A DNA stretch of 64,000 nt from CAVQAH01 sp963784195 (GCA_963784195.1 CAWARA010000031.1:248001-312000), one strand, 5' to 3'. Counted from the first letter of the stretch, positions 46,881 through 56,227 are shown. Notes: generated by a model from the sequence alone, not told the origin. Program-made: numbers and translations.

Positions 46881-46913
46881 TGGCCTGTCCACGCTGAAGG
46901 AGTAGTCCGGCCG

Positions 46914-47315
46914 TCAGCGGCCCATATCCAGCTCGACGCCCAGGCCCGCAATCTTGTACGGTGCGTCGGATTCGAAGTCGAATGTGAACGTCCCCTGGGC
47001 CTCCCCATCGGCAGTGGGGAATTGAACCTGGATCTGCTGTGCGCTCGCCTTGACGATCTTCGACGGCGTGAGCTTGGAGAACGTCGCACGCATCTTGGTG
47101 AACATTGCCGTCCGGTCTTCCACAGACCGCTTTGCCAGAATCGAGGCGGCCATGTGCGCTTCGTAGAACGCCAGATACTGCTTGATGTCGCCCGAGTTGA
47201 ACGCCTCGACGTATGCGGCAATATGTTTTCCTTGCGGTGTATCGGGCAGCGTTACAGCCTTTGCAGGCTGCTGAACGCCGGCAATGGCCAGCGACAGGAT
47301 CAGGGCTCCGAGCAT
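46914..47315 (-). CDS. Small secreted NTF2-like protein
   Basis: The 133-residue protein starts with a signal-like segment (GALILSLAIAGVQQPAKA). HIAAYVEAFNSGDIKQYLAFY follows, a pattern common in NTF2/SnoaL-like domains. The remainder is beta-rich (SAQQIQVQFPTADGEAQGTFTF, IAGLGVELDMGR). Similar domains occur at the N-termini of exported acidobacterial enzymes, but here it stands alone. I do not assign a function. It converges with the upstream epimerase gene. Confidence 0.6.
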   Translation of the reverse strand: MLGALILSLAIAGVQQPAKAVTLPDTPQGKHIAAYVEAFNSGDIKQYLAFYEAHMAASILAKRSVEDRTAMFTKMRATFSKLTPSKIVKASAQQIQVQFPTADGEAQGTFTFDFESDAPYKIAGLGVELDMGR

Positions 47316-47429
47316 CAGGTCCTCCTTGGTTGGATGGCGACCCGAAGACCCTATTCGCGACCTGTGAAGAACTGATGAATGGTCTCGACCGGTGGACTGG
47401 AGTATTGTCGACGTCCGTGGGTCGTCGTT

Positions 47430-47530
47430 CGTCGCTCGTTGCTCGTAGGGCCCCTAGCGGCGACGTGGTTTTCGAGCCACGAGCGACGAGCTACGAACTA
47501 CGGATACGTAGTGTCCGGCTTTAGCCGGAC
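47430..47530. repeat. Composite inverted repeat with GTCCGGC palindrome
   Basis: Arms cgtcgctcgttgctcg (47430-47445) and cgagccacgagcgacg (47473-47488) match at 15 of 16 positions. They are followed by cgagctacgaactacgg and the palindrome gtccggctttagccggac (47513-47530). The same parts occur at 21746-21835, in a different order. The repeat lies 12 bases upstream of the response regulator ATG. Confidence 0.72.
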
Positions 47531-47541
47531 CAAACAGGACA

Positions 47542-48240
47542 ATGATCAAGACCAACATTCTCGTCGTGGAGGACGATTCGAGGACGTCGGCGTCGCTGGC
47601 GCTGTATCTGCGTCACGCAGGGTACGAGGTGACGACGGCGGCGAATGGCATTGATGCGCTCGAGCGGGCGGCGACACAGCGACCCTCGCTGATCGTGCTC
47701 GACCTGATGATCCCTGGTGCCGATGGTCTGGAAGTGTGCCGTACCGTCCGGGCGACCACCAACGTCCCGATCATCATGTTGACCGCGCGCAGCACGGAAG
47801 AGGACAAGTTGCGGGGCCTCGAATCAGGCGCCGACGACTACGTGACGAAACCGTTCAGCCCGCGCGAGCTGGTCGCAAGGGTTGGCGCTGTTCTGAGGCG
47901 CACGCAACCGCCGCGCGGCGTGATCAACACCGGACCTGAGGGTGAGATCGAAATCGACATCGGCCTGCGCCAGGTGAGGCGTCGAGGGCACGTTGTCAAT
48001 CTGACCGCCACGGAGTTTCGCCTGCTCGAGGCCCTGGCGGCGATGCCCGGCCGGGCGTTCACACGTACGGAGCTGGCGCAACGGGCGTTTGGACACGGCT
48101 ACGAAGCGCTCGAGCGCACCATCGACGTCCACGTCATGAATCTTCGCCGCAAGATCGAGCCCGAGCGCTCGCGTCGTCCGGCGGTGATCGTGACGGTGTT
48201 CGGAACCGGCTACAGGCTCGAGGTACGCGCTGCGGATTAG
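47542..48240 (+). CDS. OmpR/PhoB-family response regulator
   Basis: The 232-residue protein has a receiver domain (ILVVEDDSRTSASLALYLRH, LIVLDLMIPGADGLEV with the phospho-Asp, MLTARSTEEDKLRGLESGAD, YVTKPFSPRELVAR). A winged-helix DNA-binding domain follows (LTATEFRLLEALAAMPGRAF, RTIDVHVMNLRRKIEP, VFGTGYRLEV). The adjacent histidine kinase makes a complete two-component system. The stop codon overlaps the likely upstream start region of the kinase gene. Signal and targets unknown. Confidence 0.93.
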   Translation: MIKTNILVVEDDSRTSASLALYLRHAGYEVTTAANGIDALERAATQRPSLIVLDLMIPGADGLEVCRTVRATTNVPIIMLTARSTEEDKLRGLESGADDYVTKPFSPRELVARVGAVLRRTQPPRGVINTGPEGEIEIDIGLRQVRRRGHVVNLTATEFRLLEALAAMPGRAFTRTELAQRAFGHGYEALERTIDVHVMNLRRKIEPERSRRPAVIVTVFGTGYRLEVRAAD

Positions 48241-48253
48241 CCTGCGCACCCGT

Positions 48254-49633
48254 GTGTTCCTGACCGTGGCGACCGTGCTCGCCGGCGCGATCGCGGTGTC
48301 CGCGCTGCTCTCGCGCCGGGCCACGCTGGTGGAGGTCCATTCGGTCGTCACGGAACCGGTCAGGATAGATCCAAATGCGTTGGTTGTTCCGGTCCAGCGG
48401 CACGTTGCGGCGAACGGGCTCACAGGTGTCACGAGCGTTCTCGAGCGCGTCGCTGACGATCAGAATCGCGGGCTGATGCTCGTCGACATCGAGAGCGGCA
48501 GGCTGATCGCCGCCTCGAGCGAGCGCCTTGCGCGGGCCCGGTTGCTGAAGGCGACACCGGCCGGCGAGATCGACGCGGAGTTCGACAGCGGCGGCGCCCT
48601 GTCAGCGCTCGCACTGAAGGGCGTGCCGACGTTCGCCATCGTCGATCGATCGAACAACCCTGTCGGACGCCTGTTCGTGATCCCGCAGCCATCGTCCGAA
48701 ACAGCGCCGTCACGGCCGCCAGTGGTCCCGCCATGGGTGGTGACGACGATTGCAACCGGTCTGATTGCGCTCCTGGTGACGTTCATGCTGTCGCGCCGCG
48801 TCTTGCGTCCTGTGACGGCGCTCACGGATGCGGCGCGACGTATGGAAGGTGGCGATCTGGGTGTGCGCGTCGACGATCGGGCGACCGGCGACGAGATGGG
48901 AGATCTCGCGCACGCCTTCAACTCGATGGCGTCGCGCCTCGCCGAGACCGAACGGTTGCGGCGGCAAATGGTCAGCGACGTAGCACACGAGCTGCGTTCG
49001 CCGGTAACGAACCTGCGATGCAGCCTCGAAGCGATGCAGGATGGCCTGCAGCCCGCCGATCGTGCAGCGATCGACGCGTTGCACGAGGAGTCGTTGTATC
49101 TTCAGCGGCTGATCACCGAGCTCCAGGACCTCGCGCTCGCCGAGGCAGGCCGGCTGGTGCTGCAGCTCGAGACAGCGGACATCGGCTCCATCGTGCGACG
49201 TGCTGCCGCACCCTTCGCGGCCACGCGCGGCGCGAGAATCGATGTCGATATCCCGCCGGCGCTCCCGCCCGTCAAGGCGGACCCGGCGCGAATGGAACAG
49301 GTCTTCAGGAACCTCTTCTCGAACGCTCGTATTCACACACCGGGGGATGGCAGGGTCACAGTGAGAGCGGAGACCGAAGGGAGCACGAGAATTCGGCTTG
49401 CCGTGCGTGACACGGGTCGAGGAATTGCTGCCGAGCACCTGCCGTACGTCTTCGATCGCTTCTACCGGGCCGACAGCTCCAGAAGCCGCTCAACCGGCGG
49501 CTCCGGCCTGGGACTCGCGATCGTGCGCCAACTCGTCGAGGCCCACGGCGGGAAGGTCGAAGCGTCAAGTGAGGGCGAGGGACATGGCGCAACCTTCATC
49601 GTCCGCCTCCCAGTTGCAGAACGCCCATCGTGA
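48254..49633 (+). CDS. Sensor histidine kinase
   Basis: From the GTG at 48254 it has 459 residues. The frame extends upstream as LRTRVF, so the start could be slightly earlier (CTG 48242 or within the regulator gene). A first membrane segment and a ~130-residue periplasmic sensor lead to a second membrane segment (VVTTIATGLIALLVTFMLS), a HAMP domain and the HisKA box (SDVAHELRSPVTNLRC). The ATPase domain has the N-box (FRNLFSNARIH), DTGRGIAAEHLPYVFDRFYR and GGSGLGLAIVRQLV. It is the partner of the regulator immediately upstream. Confidence 0.92.
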   Translation: MFLTVATVLAGAIAVSALLSRRATLVEVHSVVTEPVRIDPNALVVPVQRHVAANGLTGVTSVLERVADDQNRGLMLVDIESGRLIAASSERLARARLLKATPAGEIDAEFDSGGALSALALKGVPTFAIVDRSNNPVGRLFVIPQPSSETAPSRPPVVPPWVVTTIATGLIALLVTFMLSRRVLRPVTALTDAARRMEGGDLGVRVDDRATGDEMGDLAHAFNSMASRLAETERLRRQMVSDVAHELRSPVTNLRCSLEAMQDGLQPADRAAIDALHEESLYLQRLITELQDLALAEAGRLVLQLETADIGSIVRRAAAPFAATRGARIDVDIPPALPPVKADPARMEQVFRNLFSNARIHTPGDGRVTVRAETEGSTRIRLAVRDTGRGIAAEHLPYVFDRFYRADSSRSRSTGGSGLGLAIVRQLVEAHGGKVEASSEGEGHGATFIVRLPVAERPS

Positions 49634-49695
49634 ACAACCTCAAGGCTTTCGCTCAAGGGGATGCCGGCGCCTCTTCGGGAACCCCCGTGATGAAC

Positions 49696-51213
49696 CTACG
49701 TGATAACCGGCATATGGAACGCATTCGCCGCGCTCTCGCGCGGCCAGCGCGTCGTCACGACTTTCGTGCGCGTGTAGAACTTGATGCCTTCGGGCCCGTA
49801 CATGTGCAGGTCGCCGAAGAGTGATTGTTTCCAGCCCCCGAACGGCAGAATCGAGACGGGCACAGGAATGGGCACGTTGATGCCGACCATGCCAACCTGA
49901 ATCTCGTCCTCGAATTTGCGCGCCGCCGCACCCGAGTTCGTGAACACGGCGGTGCCATTGCCATAGGGATTCGCATTGATCAGCGCGATCGCATCGTCGA
50001 GCGAATCTGCGCGCAGGACGATCAAGACGGGACCAAAGATCTCGTGCTGATAGATGGACATTGCCGGTGTCACCCGATCGAACAGCGTGGGACCGAGGAA
50101 GAACCCACTTTCGTGTCCGGCAATCTTCAGCTCGCGCCCGTCGACGACGAGAGCAGCGCCTTCTGAGACGCCCGCGTCGATATGTCCTTTCACCTTCGCG
50201 CGATGCTCGCGGGTGACGAGCGGCCCCATGTCCATGTGCTCCGTCATGCTGGGACCGACCTTGAGCGTCCGAGCGCGATGGGCGAGGGCGTCGACGAGTG
50301 GATCGGCTATCTCGCCGACCGCCACGACCGCAGAGATCGCCATGCACCGTTCGCCGGCGGAACCGTAGGCGGCACCAGCGAGCGCGTCCGCGGCGACCTC
50401 GAGGTCGGCATCGGGCAGAACCACTGCGTGATTCTTGGCCCCGCCGAGCGCCTGCACGCGCTTGCCATGCTGGGCGGCGGTGACGTACACGTGGCGCGCG
50501 ATCGGCGTCGAGCCGACGAACGACACAGCCTGGATGCCGGGGTGGGTGAGGATCGCGTTCACCGCTTCGGCGTCCCCGTGCACCACATTCAACACGCCAT
50601 CGGGGAGCCCCGCTTCCTTCAGCAACTGCGCCAGCCGAACGCTGGCCGACGGATCCTTTTCGGAAGGCTTGAGCACGAAGGTATTCCCGCAGACGATGGC
50701 GATCGGGAACATCCACAGCGGAACCATCGCCGGGAAATTGAAGGGCGTGATACCGGCACAGACGCCGAGAGGCTCGAGTCGGGAGTAAGTGTCGATGTCG
50801 CGGCCGACGGAGGCGGCGTACTCACCCTTCAGCAGATGCGGCGCGCCGCAGGCGAACTCGACGACCTCGATGCCGCGCTGAACGGAGCCCATCGCATCGA
50901 GGAAAACCTTGCCGTGCTCCTCGCTGACGATCGAGGCCAGCTCCTTGTGGTGGGCCGTCAATAACTCGAGGAAGCGGGCGAAGATGCGGACGCGCCGGAC
51001 CGGTGGCGTCGCGCTCCAGGCCGGAAACGCCGCGGCCGCAGCGGCGACCGCACGGTCGACATCCTGGGCGTCACCCAGCGGGACCGTGCGAATCACTTCA
51101 CCAGTCGAAGGGTTGCAGATATCTCCGCGGCGGGTACTGTGCGCATCCGCGGGTGCTCCGTTGATCCAGAGCGGCACGGTGCTGACCGGTGTTGAAACTG
51201 TTCCGGATGACAT
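49696..51213 (-). CDS. mmsA: Methylmalonate-semialdehyde dehydrogenase (CoA-acylating)
   Basis: The 505-residue ALDH-superfamily protein has WINGAPADAHSTRRGDICNP at its start, GVCAGITPFNFPAMVPLWMFP, FVGSTPIARHVYVTAAQHGK and the catalytic cysteine in YGSAGERCMA. GSNVPIPVPVSILPFGGWK-like sequence (GINVPIPVPVSILPFGGWKQ) near the C-terminus is typical of MmsA. It converts methylmalonate or malonate semialdehyde to propionyl- or acetyl-CoA. Beside pyrimidine-catabolism genes it most likely handles malonate semialdehyde from beta-alanine. It forms the downstream end of the minus-strand arm from preA. Confidence 0.9.
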   Translation of the reverse strand: MSSGTVSTPVSTVPLWINGAPADAHSTRRGDICNPSTGEVIRTVPLGDAQDVDRAVAAAAAAFPAWSATPPVRRVRIFARFLELLTAHHKELASIVSEEHGKVFLDAMGSVQRGIEVVEFACGAPHLLKGEYAASVGRDIDTYSRLEPLGVCAGITPFNFPAMVPLWMFPIAIVCGNTFVLKPSEKDPSASVRLAQLLKEAGLPDGVLNVVHGDAEAVNAILTHPGIQAVSFVGSTPIARHVYVTAAQHGKRVQALGGAKNHAVVLPDADLEVAADALAGAAYGSAGERCMAISAVVAVGEIADPLVDALAHRARTLKVGPSMTEHMDMGPLVTREHRAKVKGHIDAGVSEGAALVVDGRELKIAGHESGFFLGPTLFDRVTPAMSIYQHEIFGPVLIVLRADSLDDAIALINANPYGNGTAVFTNSGAAARKFEDEIQVGMVGINVPIPVPVSILPFGGWKQSLFGDLHMYGPEGIKFYTRTKVVTTRWPRESAANAFHMPVIT

Positions 51214-51240
51214 GGTGATGTCCTTCGCGCAAACGGCGTA

Positions 51241-52715
51241 TCAGCGTGTGCTCGCAGTGTGTCGCGGCGCGAGCAACAGGTACAGAACGAAACTCAAGCC
51301 GAACGTGACGAACCACGCGTATGTGTAGAGGGTGTCGACAAACGTCGGGTTCGCCACCTGCCCGCCCGGCGTCGCGGCGGCGCGCAGGAACCCGGGCGCG
51401 ACGGGCAGGATCGCCAGAACGAGGGCAAGAACGGCGCGATAGTTCACGCCGTTGGTGTATGTGTATCGACCCTGCAGTTTGAAAAGGTCGACCGTCGAAA
51501 GCGAGCGCCCGCGGAGCACCCAATAGTCGGCAATCAGGATGCCGCCGATCGCCCCCATCAGGCTCGAGTAGCCGATGAGCCAGGTGAAAATATAGTGCGG
51601 CCGCGTCAGCGTAGAACTTCCACGGCAGCATCACGATGCCGATGACAGCCGTGATCAGCCCGCCGGTCACGTAGCTGATCCGCCGAGGCGCGAGGCTCGA
51701 GAAGTCGTTGGCGGGTGACACGACATTTGCCGCCATGTTCGTCGTCAGCTGCGCAATCAGCACGATCAGCGCGCCGAAGATGATGATCGGCGCACTGCCG
51801 ATCCGCGCGATGAGCGCGACCGGATCCCAGATCGCTTCACCAAACACGACAATCGTCGCGCTGGTCACCGCCACGCCGATGAACGCGAAGGCGGTCATCG
51901 TGGCCGGCAGGCCCATCGCCTGGCCAAGCGCCTGCGATCGCTGGCTGCGGGCGTAGCGCGTGAAGTCGGGAATGTTGAGACTCAGCGTGGCCCAGTAGCC
52001 GACGTTGGCGGTCAGGCCGGCGGGGAAGAGCTGCCAGAACGGGACCTCGTGATGCTGAAGCCTTGAAGATTCCTGCAGGATGTGCCCAAGACCGCCTCCG
52101 CGCACGATGCCCCAGCCGAGCAACAGGCCGCCGCCGCCGAGCAGCAGCGGCGCAGACCAGCTCTCGAGAATCTTGATGCCTTCGAGTCCGCGCAGGATGA
52201 TGCCGACCTGAATCAACCAGAAAATGGCGAAGGCGATCCACACGTTGCCGGGCAACGTCCCCCACGCCGGCCAGGCCGCGGCGAGCAGCGTGTTCAGTGC
52301 GAGCCCGCCAATCCAGGTCTGAATCCCGAACCATCCGCACGCCACAAGTGCCCGCAGAATGGCCGGGATGTTCGCGCCTTTCACGCCAAAGCTCGCCCGG
52401 CACAGCACGGGGAACGACACACCATACTTCGTTCCCGCATGCGCATTCAGGATCATCGGCAGCAGCACGATCGTGTTGCCGAGCATGATGGTGATCATGG
52501 CCTGCCACCAGTCCATGCCCTGCTGCATGAGTCCCGGAAGCGAGGGTATACGTCGTAACGACGACGCTCATGCCGATCCAGAGCGCCGCGATGTGATACG
52601 TCGACCAGGTGCGCGCCGACAGGGGCGTCGGCGCGAGGTCGGGATTCCAGAGCGGGCTTCCCGAGAGGTCTTCGTGGACCTCTACGAAGTCGTGGGTTGT
52701 GGCGGTCTGCGCCAC
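51241..52715 (-). CDS. NCS1-family nucleobase permease (frameshifted twice)
   Basis: The GTG at 52715, three bases after the preA stop, gives FVEVHEDLSGSPLWNPDLAP and WSTYHIAALWIGMSV, the NCS1 N-terminus. An extra G in tcccgg (near 52537) shifts the frame to MQQGMDWWQAMITIMLGN. It continues with SFPVLCRASFGVKGANIP, FGIQTWIGG and SPANDFSSLAPRRISYVTGG. A second indel near 51600 leads to IFTWLIGYSSLMGAIGGILI and the C-terminal helices. About 490 residues in all, normal for NCS1 uptake systems for uracil, allantoin or related compounds. Its place in the pyrimidine cluster suggests uracil or dihydrouracil. Confidence 0.84.
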
Positions 52716-52717
52716 GA

Positions 52718-53848
52718 TCAGCGACCCGGGCTTCCGGCCGACGGGTTGGGCGCCGCGTAGCCCTCGGTCTCGTATCCTCCGAAATAGGCCTTGGCGTCGG
52801 GACGCCGAATCTTCGAGTGCGCGACCACGCGATCGCGGCGCAGGCCGCGGAAATCTTCGATCGTCGCCCAGCCGCGCTTGTCCATCGTCGATCGCATGTC
52901 CGCGATCAACGCCTTGAGCACGTTCGGGCCGATGGCGTGGTCGAGCATCGCAGCGGTGCACACCTGAACCGTGCCGCATCCGAGCAGGAAGTAGTTGAGC
53001 GCGTGATCGAACGAGGCGATGCCGCCGATGCCGGAAAACGCCTTGTCGGGAAACGCCTGCGTCATTTGCGACATCTTCGCCATCGACTGCGGGAGGATTG
53101 CCGGGCCGCCGAGGCCGCCGCTGGACACGAGGCCGTCGACATTCATCTCGAACTCGAGGGTCACCGGATCGATCAGCGGCAGGGACGGGAAGGTATTGGA
53201 CGACGAGATGGCATCGGCGCCACCAAGGAATGCGGCGCGTGCCTCTTCGACGATGTCGGTCGTGGAGGGCGTCAGCTTGGCCCAGACGGGGACCTTCGAC
53301 ACTTCCTTCACGACCTGGGCGACGATCGAGATGAGCTCCTGGTCCTTGCCGATGTTCGAGCCCATGTCCTTGCGGTCCATGTGCGGGCAGGAGAGGTTCA
53401 GCTCGAGGGCGTCAGCGCCCTCGTCCTGACAGATCGTCGCGAGCTCCTGCCAGTGCCGCAACTCTTCGTCGCTCCCCGATCCCGCCATGATCGAGGCAAT
53501 GAGAATCCGGTCAGGATGCGCTTTCTTGATCCGTGACAGCCGTGGCGCCCACCAGTCGATTGCCTTGTCGGAAATGAGCTCCCAGTTCCACGACGAGTGC
53601 AGGGCAGTGCCCGGCCGCTTCTGCATCGACAGGTGCGACGAGTCCGGCGTGGCGCGCAGGAACTTCGTTTTGGGGCCGGCGACGTTCACGACGGGGTGGA
53701 GACCGATGGTTTTCGTCACGACGCCACCCCAGCCGGCGTCGAATGCGCGCATGATGTTGCTGTCGGACTCGGTAGGTGGTGCGGACGCGAGCAGGAACGG
53801 ATTCTCGAACCGAAGTCCCGTAAACGAGACGGCCAGTTCTATAGACAT
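52718..53848 (-). CDS. preA: Dihydropyrimidine dehydrogenase catalytic subunit, PreA-like
   Basis: From the ATG at 53848 the 376-residue protein follows the class I dihydroorotate/dihydropyrimidine dehydrogenase fold. FTGLRFENPFLLASAPPTES, DAGWGGVVTKTIGLHPVVNV, ALELNLSCPHMDRKDMGSNI and KLTPSTTDIVEEARAAFLGG are visible, and GIGGIASFDHALNYFLLGCGTVQ forms the FMN phosphate site. PreA reduces uracil or thymine at an FMN. The usual C-terminal ferredoxin domain with two CxxCxxC clusters is absent here, and no PreT lies nearby, so the electron route is unclear. Confidence 0.86.
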   Translation of the reverse strand: MSIELAVSFTGLRFENPFLLASAPPTESDSNIMRAFDAGWGGVVTKTIGLHPVVNVAGPKTKFLRATPDSSHLSMQKRPGTALHSSWNWELISDKAIDWWAPRLSRIKKAHPDRILIASIMAGSGSDEELRHWQELATICQDEGADALELNLSCPHMDRKDMGSNIGKDQELISIVAQVVKEVSKVPVWAKLTPSTTDIVEEARAAFLGGADAISSSNTFPSLPLIDPVTLEFEMNVDGLVSSGGLGGPAILPQSMAKMSQMTQAFPDKAFSGIGGIASFDHALNYFLLGCGTVQVCTAAMLDHAIGPNVLKALIADMRSTMDKRGWATIEDFRGLRRDRVVAHSKIRRPDAKAYFGGYETEGYAAPNPSAGSPGR

Positions 53849-53896
53849 GGTGAGGCGCCCTCGAGGGACAGGGTGCAAAGTCGGGGTCATGACCGC

Positions 53897-53917
53897 GGTC
53901 AGACCTATGGTCTGACC
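53897..53917. repeat. GGTCAGACC hairpin in the divergent pyrimidine promoter region
   Basis: ggtcagacc (53897-53905) and ggtctgacc (53909-53917) form a 9-bp stem with a tat loop. The core is shared with 28896-28930. Its position between the two divergent arms could also suit an operator, but the shared core favours a repeat element. Confidence 0.6.
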
Positions 53918-53951
53918 CGATTCTGGACCGCCGAAGGCAACTATAGCTCAA

Positions 53952-53974
53952 TATAATGACCGCTGATTCAGGAG
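53952..53974 (+). promoter_or_regulatory. -10 element and ribosome-binding site of the plus-strand pyrimidine arm
   Basis: TATAAT (53952-53957) is a perfect -10 box, but no good -35 box lies 16-18 bases upstream. AGGAG (53970-53974) sits seven bases before the ATG at 53982. Confidence 0.4.
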
Positions 53975-53981
53975 CCTCCCC

Positions 53982-54854
53982 ATGCCCAGACGAGTTGTCG
54001 GCGGCTTGATCCAGGCCGCCGCGCCCATCACCGATCCGGCAGCGCCCATCGACAAGGTCCGGCAGGCCGCCATTGATGCGCACATCCCCCTCATCGAAGA
54101 GGCCGGCCGCCGCGGCGTGCAGATCCTGGGCCTCGAGGAGATCTTCAACGGACCGTATTTCTGCCCGTCGCAGGATGCGCATTGGTACGACATCGCCGAA
54201 TCGGTGCCCGGCCCGACGACCGAGCTCATGGGGCAGTACGCCAAGAAATACCAGATGGCGATGGTGGTGCCGGTTTACGAGCGCGAACAGGCTGGCGTGT
54301 ACTACAACACGGCCGCGGTGTACGACTCGGACGGCACGTATCTGGGAAAGTACCGCAAGAATCACATCCCCCACACATCAGGCTTCTGGGAGAAGTACTT
54401 CTTCAAGCCTGGCAACCTCGGTTACCCGGTCTTCAAGACGCGCTTCGCGACGATCGGCGTCTACATCTGCTACGACCGTCACTTCCCGGAAGGCGCGCGG
54501 CTCCTCGGACTCCACGGTGCCGAGATCGTCTTCAACCCCTCGGCCACGGTTGCCGGGCTCTCGCAGTACCTGTGGAAGCTCGAACAGCCCGCGCACGCGG
54601 TCGCCAACGGCTACTTCATGGCCTGCAGCAACCGCGTCGGCACGGAGTCGCCCTGGAACATCGGACGCTTCTACGGCTCGTCCTACTTTGTCGATCCGCG
54701 CGGCAACTTCCTCGCGATGGGATCCGAAGACAAGGACGAACTGGTCGTGGCCGAGATGGATCTCGACATGATCGAGGAAGTGCGTCGCGTCTGGCAGTTC
54801 TACCGCGATCGCCGCCCCGACAGCTACGCACACCTCGCGGAGCAGCTTCCATGA
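53982..54854 (+). CDS. Beta-ureidopropionase (nitrilase superfamily)
   Basis: The 290-residue protein has the catalytic Glu in ILGLEEIFNG (E53), Lys in KYRKNHIPH (K126) and Cys in GVYICYDRHFPEG (C163), the nitrilase triad. FWEKYFFKPGNLGYPVF and EQPAHAVANGYFMACSNRVG fit N-carbamoyl-beta-alanine amidohydrolases. It releases beta-alanine, CO2 and ammonia from ureidopropionate, the third step of reductive pyrimidine breakdown. It is the first gene of the plus-strand arm, divergent from preA, and overlaps the dihydropyrimidinase gene by four bases. Confidence 0.88.
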   Translation: MPRRVVGGLIQAAAPITDPAAPIDKVRQAAIDAHIPLIEEAGRRGVQILGLEEIFNGPYFCPSQDAHWYDIAESVPGPTTELMGQYAKKYQMAMVVPVYEREQAGVYYNTAAVYDSDGTYLGKYRKNHIPHTSGFWEKYFFKPGNLGYPVFKTRFATIGVYICYDRHFPEGARLLGLHGAEIVFNPSATVAGLSQYLWKLEQPAHAVANGYFMACSNRVGTESPWNIGRFYGSSYFVDPRGNFLAMGSEDKDELVVAEMDLDMIEEVRRVWQFYRDRRPDSYAHLAEQLP

Positions 54855-56227
54855 CCTTGCTGATCAAGAACGGCACCATCGTCACCGCCACGGATCAATA
54901 CAAGGGTGACGTGTTCGTCGATGGCGAGAAAATCACCACCATCGGCACGTCGCTGACGATGTCCGCCGATCGCACGATCGACGCCTCCGGGAAGTATCTG
55001 TTCCCGGGCGGCATCGACGTCCACACGCATCTCGACATGCCGTTTGGCGGGACGACATCCGCTGATGACTTCGAGTCCGGGACGATCGCTGCCGCGCATG
55101 GCGGCACGACGACCGTCGTCGACTTCGCGATTCAGTACCACGGCCAGACGCTGCATCACGCCTGGGAAACGTGGATGAAGAAGGCGGAGGGCAAAGCGGC
55201 CATCGACTACGGGTTCCACATGATCGTCACCGAGCTGACCGATCAGGTGGAGCAGGAGATGGACGCGCTCGTCCGTCAGGGCGTCACGTCCTTCAAGCTG
55301 TTCATGGCGTACCCCGGCGTGTTCATGCTGGATGACGCGAGCATCTTCCGCGCGCTGTTGCGGACGGGCAAGAACGGCGGGACGATCTGCATGCACGCCG
55401 AGAACGGCGGGGTGATCGACGTCCTCGTGAAGAAGGCGCTGGCTGAAGGCAAGACCGCGCCCAAGTATCACGCGCTGACGCGGCCCGCCCGCGCCGAGGC
55501 CGAAGCCACGCACCGGGCCATCGCGATGGCCGAGATCGCCGACGTCCCGATCTACATCGTCCATCTGTCGGCGGCAGAAGCGCTCGAGATGGTAACGGAA
55601 GCGCGCGACAGGGGATTGCCGGCGTTCGCCGAAACCTGTCCTCAATACCTGTTCCTGTCGTACGACAACTATGAAGAGCCGGGATTCGAAGGCGCGAAAT
55701 ATGTCATGAGCCCGCCGCTCAGGCCGAAGGAGACGCAGGATCGACTCTGGCGCGGGCTGGCCTACAACGATCTCCAGGCGATCTCGACCGACCATTGTCC
55801 GTTCTGCATGAAGGAGCAGAAGACGATGGGGGAGGGGGACTTTTCGAAGATTCCGAACGGGGCGCCGGGCATCGAGACGCGGATGAGCCTCGTCTACGAC
55901 GGCGGCGTCAGAACCGGGCGCATTTCGTTGAATCGATTCGTCGAACTGACGTCGACGTCGCCGGCGAAGATCTTCGGACTCTTCCCGCGGAAGGGCACGA
56001 TCGCTCCCGGGTCCGACGCAGACATCGTCATTTTCGATCCGGAGAAGAAACTGCGGCTGTCGGCCAGGACGCTCCACATGAAGGTGGACTACAACCCCTA
56101 CGAAGGACGAGAGGTCACCGGCGTGACCGACACCGTGATATCGCGCGGCCGGGTCATCATCGACGGCGGATCCTTTACGGGCCGCGCCGGTGCCGGGAGC
56201 TTCCTGCGACGCAACATCAGGACATGA
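54851..56227 (+). CDS. Dihydropyrimidinase
   Basis: The ATG at 54851 (ATGA overlap) gives a 458-residue cyclic amidohydrolase. PGGIDVHTHLDMPFGG holds metal ligands H58 and H60, VTSFKLFMAYPG holds the carboxylated lysine (about K149), and YIVHLSAAEAL, STDHCPFCMKEQK and NGAPGIETRMSLVYD follow. VDYNPYEGREVTGV is typical of the D-hydantoinase/dihydropyrimidinase C-terminus. It opens dihydrouracil or dihydrothymine to the N-carbamoyl amino acid. The longer ORF from 54182 is rejected because it would run through the ureidopropionase gene in another frame. Confidence 0.92.
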   Translation: MTLLIKNGTIVTATDQYKGDVFVDGEKITTIGTSLTMSADRTIDASGKYLFPGGIDVHTHLDMPFGGTTSADDFESGTIAAAHGGTTTVVDFAIQYHGQTLHHAWETWMKKAEGKAAIDYGFHMIVTELTDQVEQEMDALVRQGVTSFKLFMAYPGVFMLDDASIFRALLRTGKNGGTICMHAENGGVIDVLVKKALAEGKTAPKYHALTRPARAEAEATHRAIAMAEIADVPIYIVHLSAAEALEMVTEARDRGLPAFAETCPQYLFLSYDNYEEPGFEGAKYVMSPPLRPKETQDRLWRGLAYNDLQAISTDHCPFCMKEQKTMGEGDFSKIPNGAPGIETRMSLVYDGGVRTGRISLNRFVELTSTSPAKIFGLFPRKGTIAPGSDADIVIFDPEKKLRLSARTLHMKVDYNPYEGREVTGVTDTVISRGRVIIDGGSFTGRAGAGSFLRRNIRT

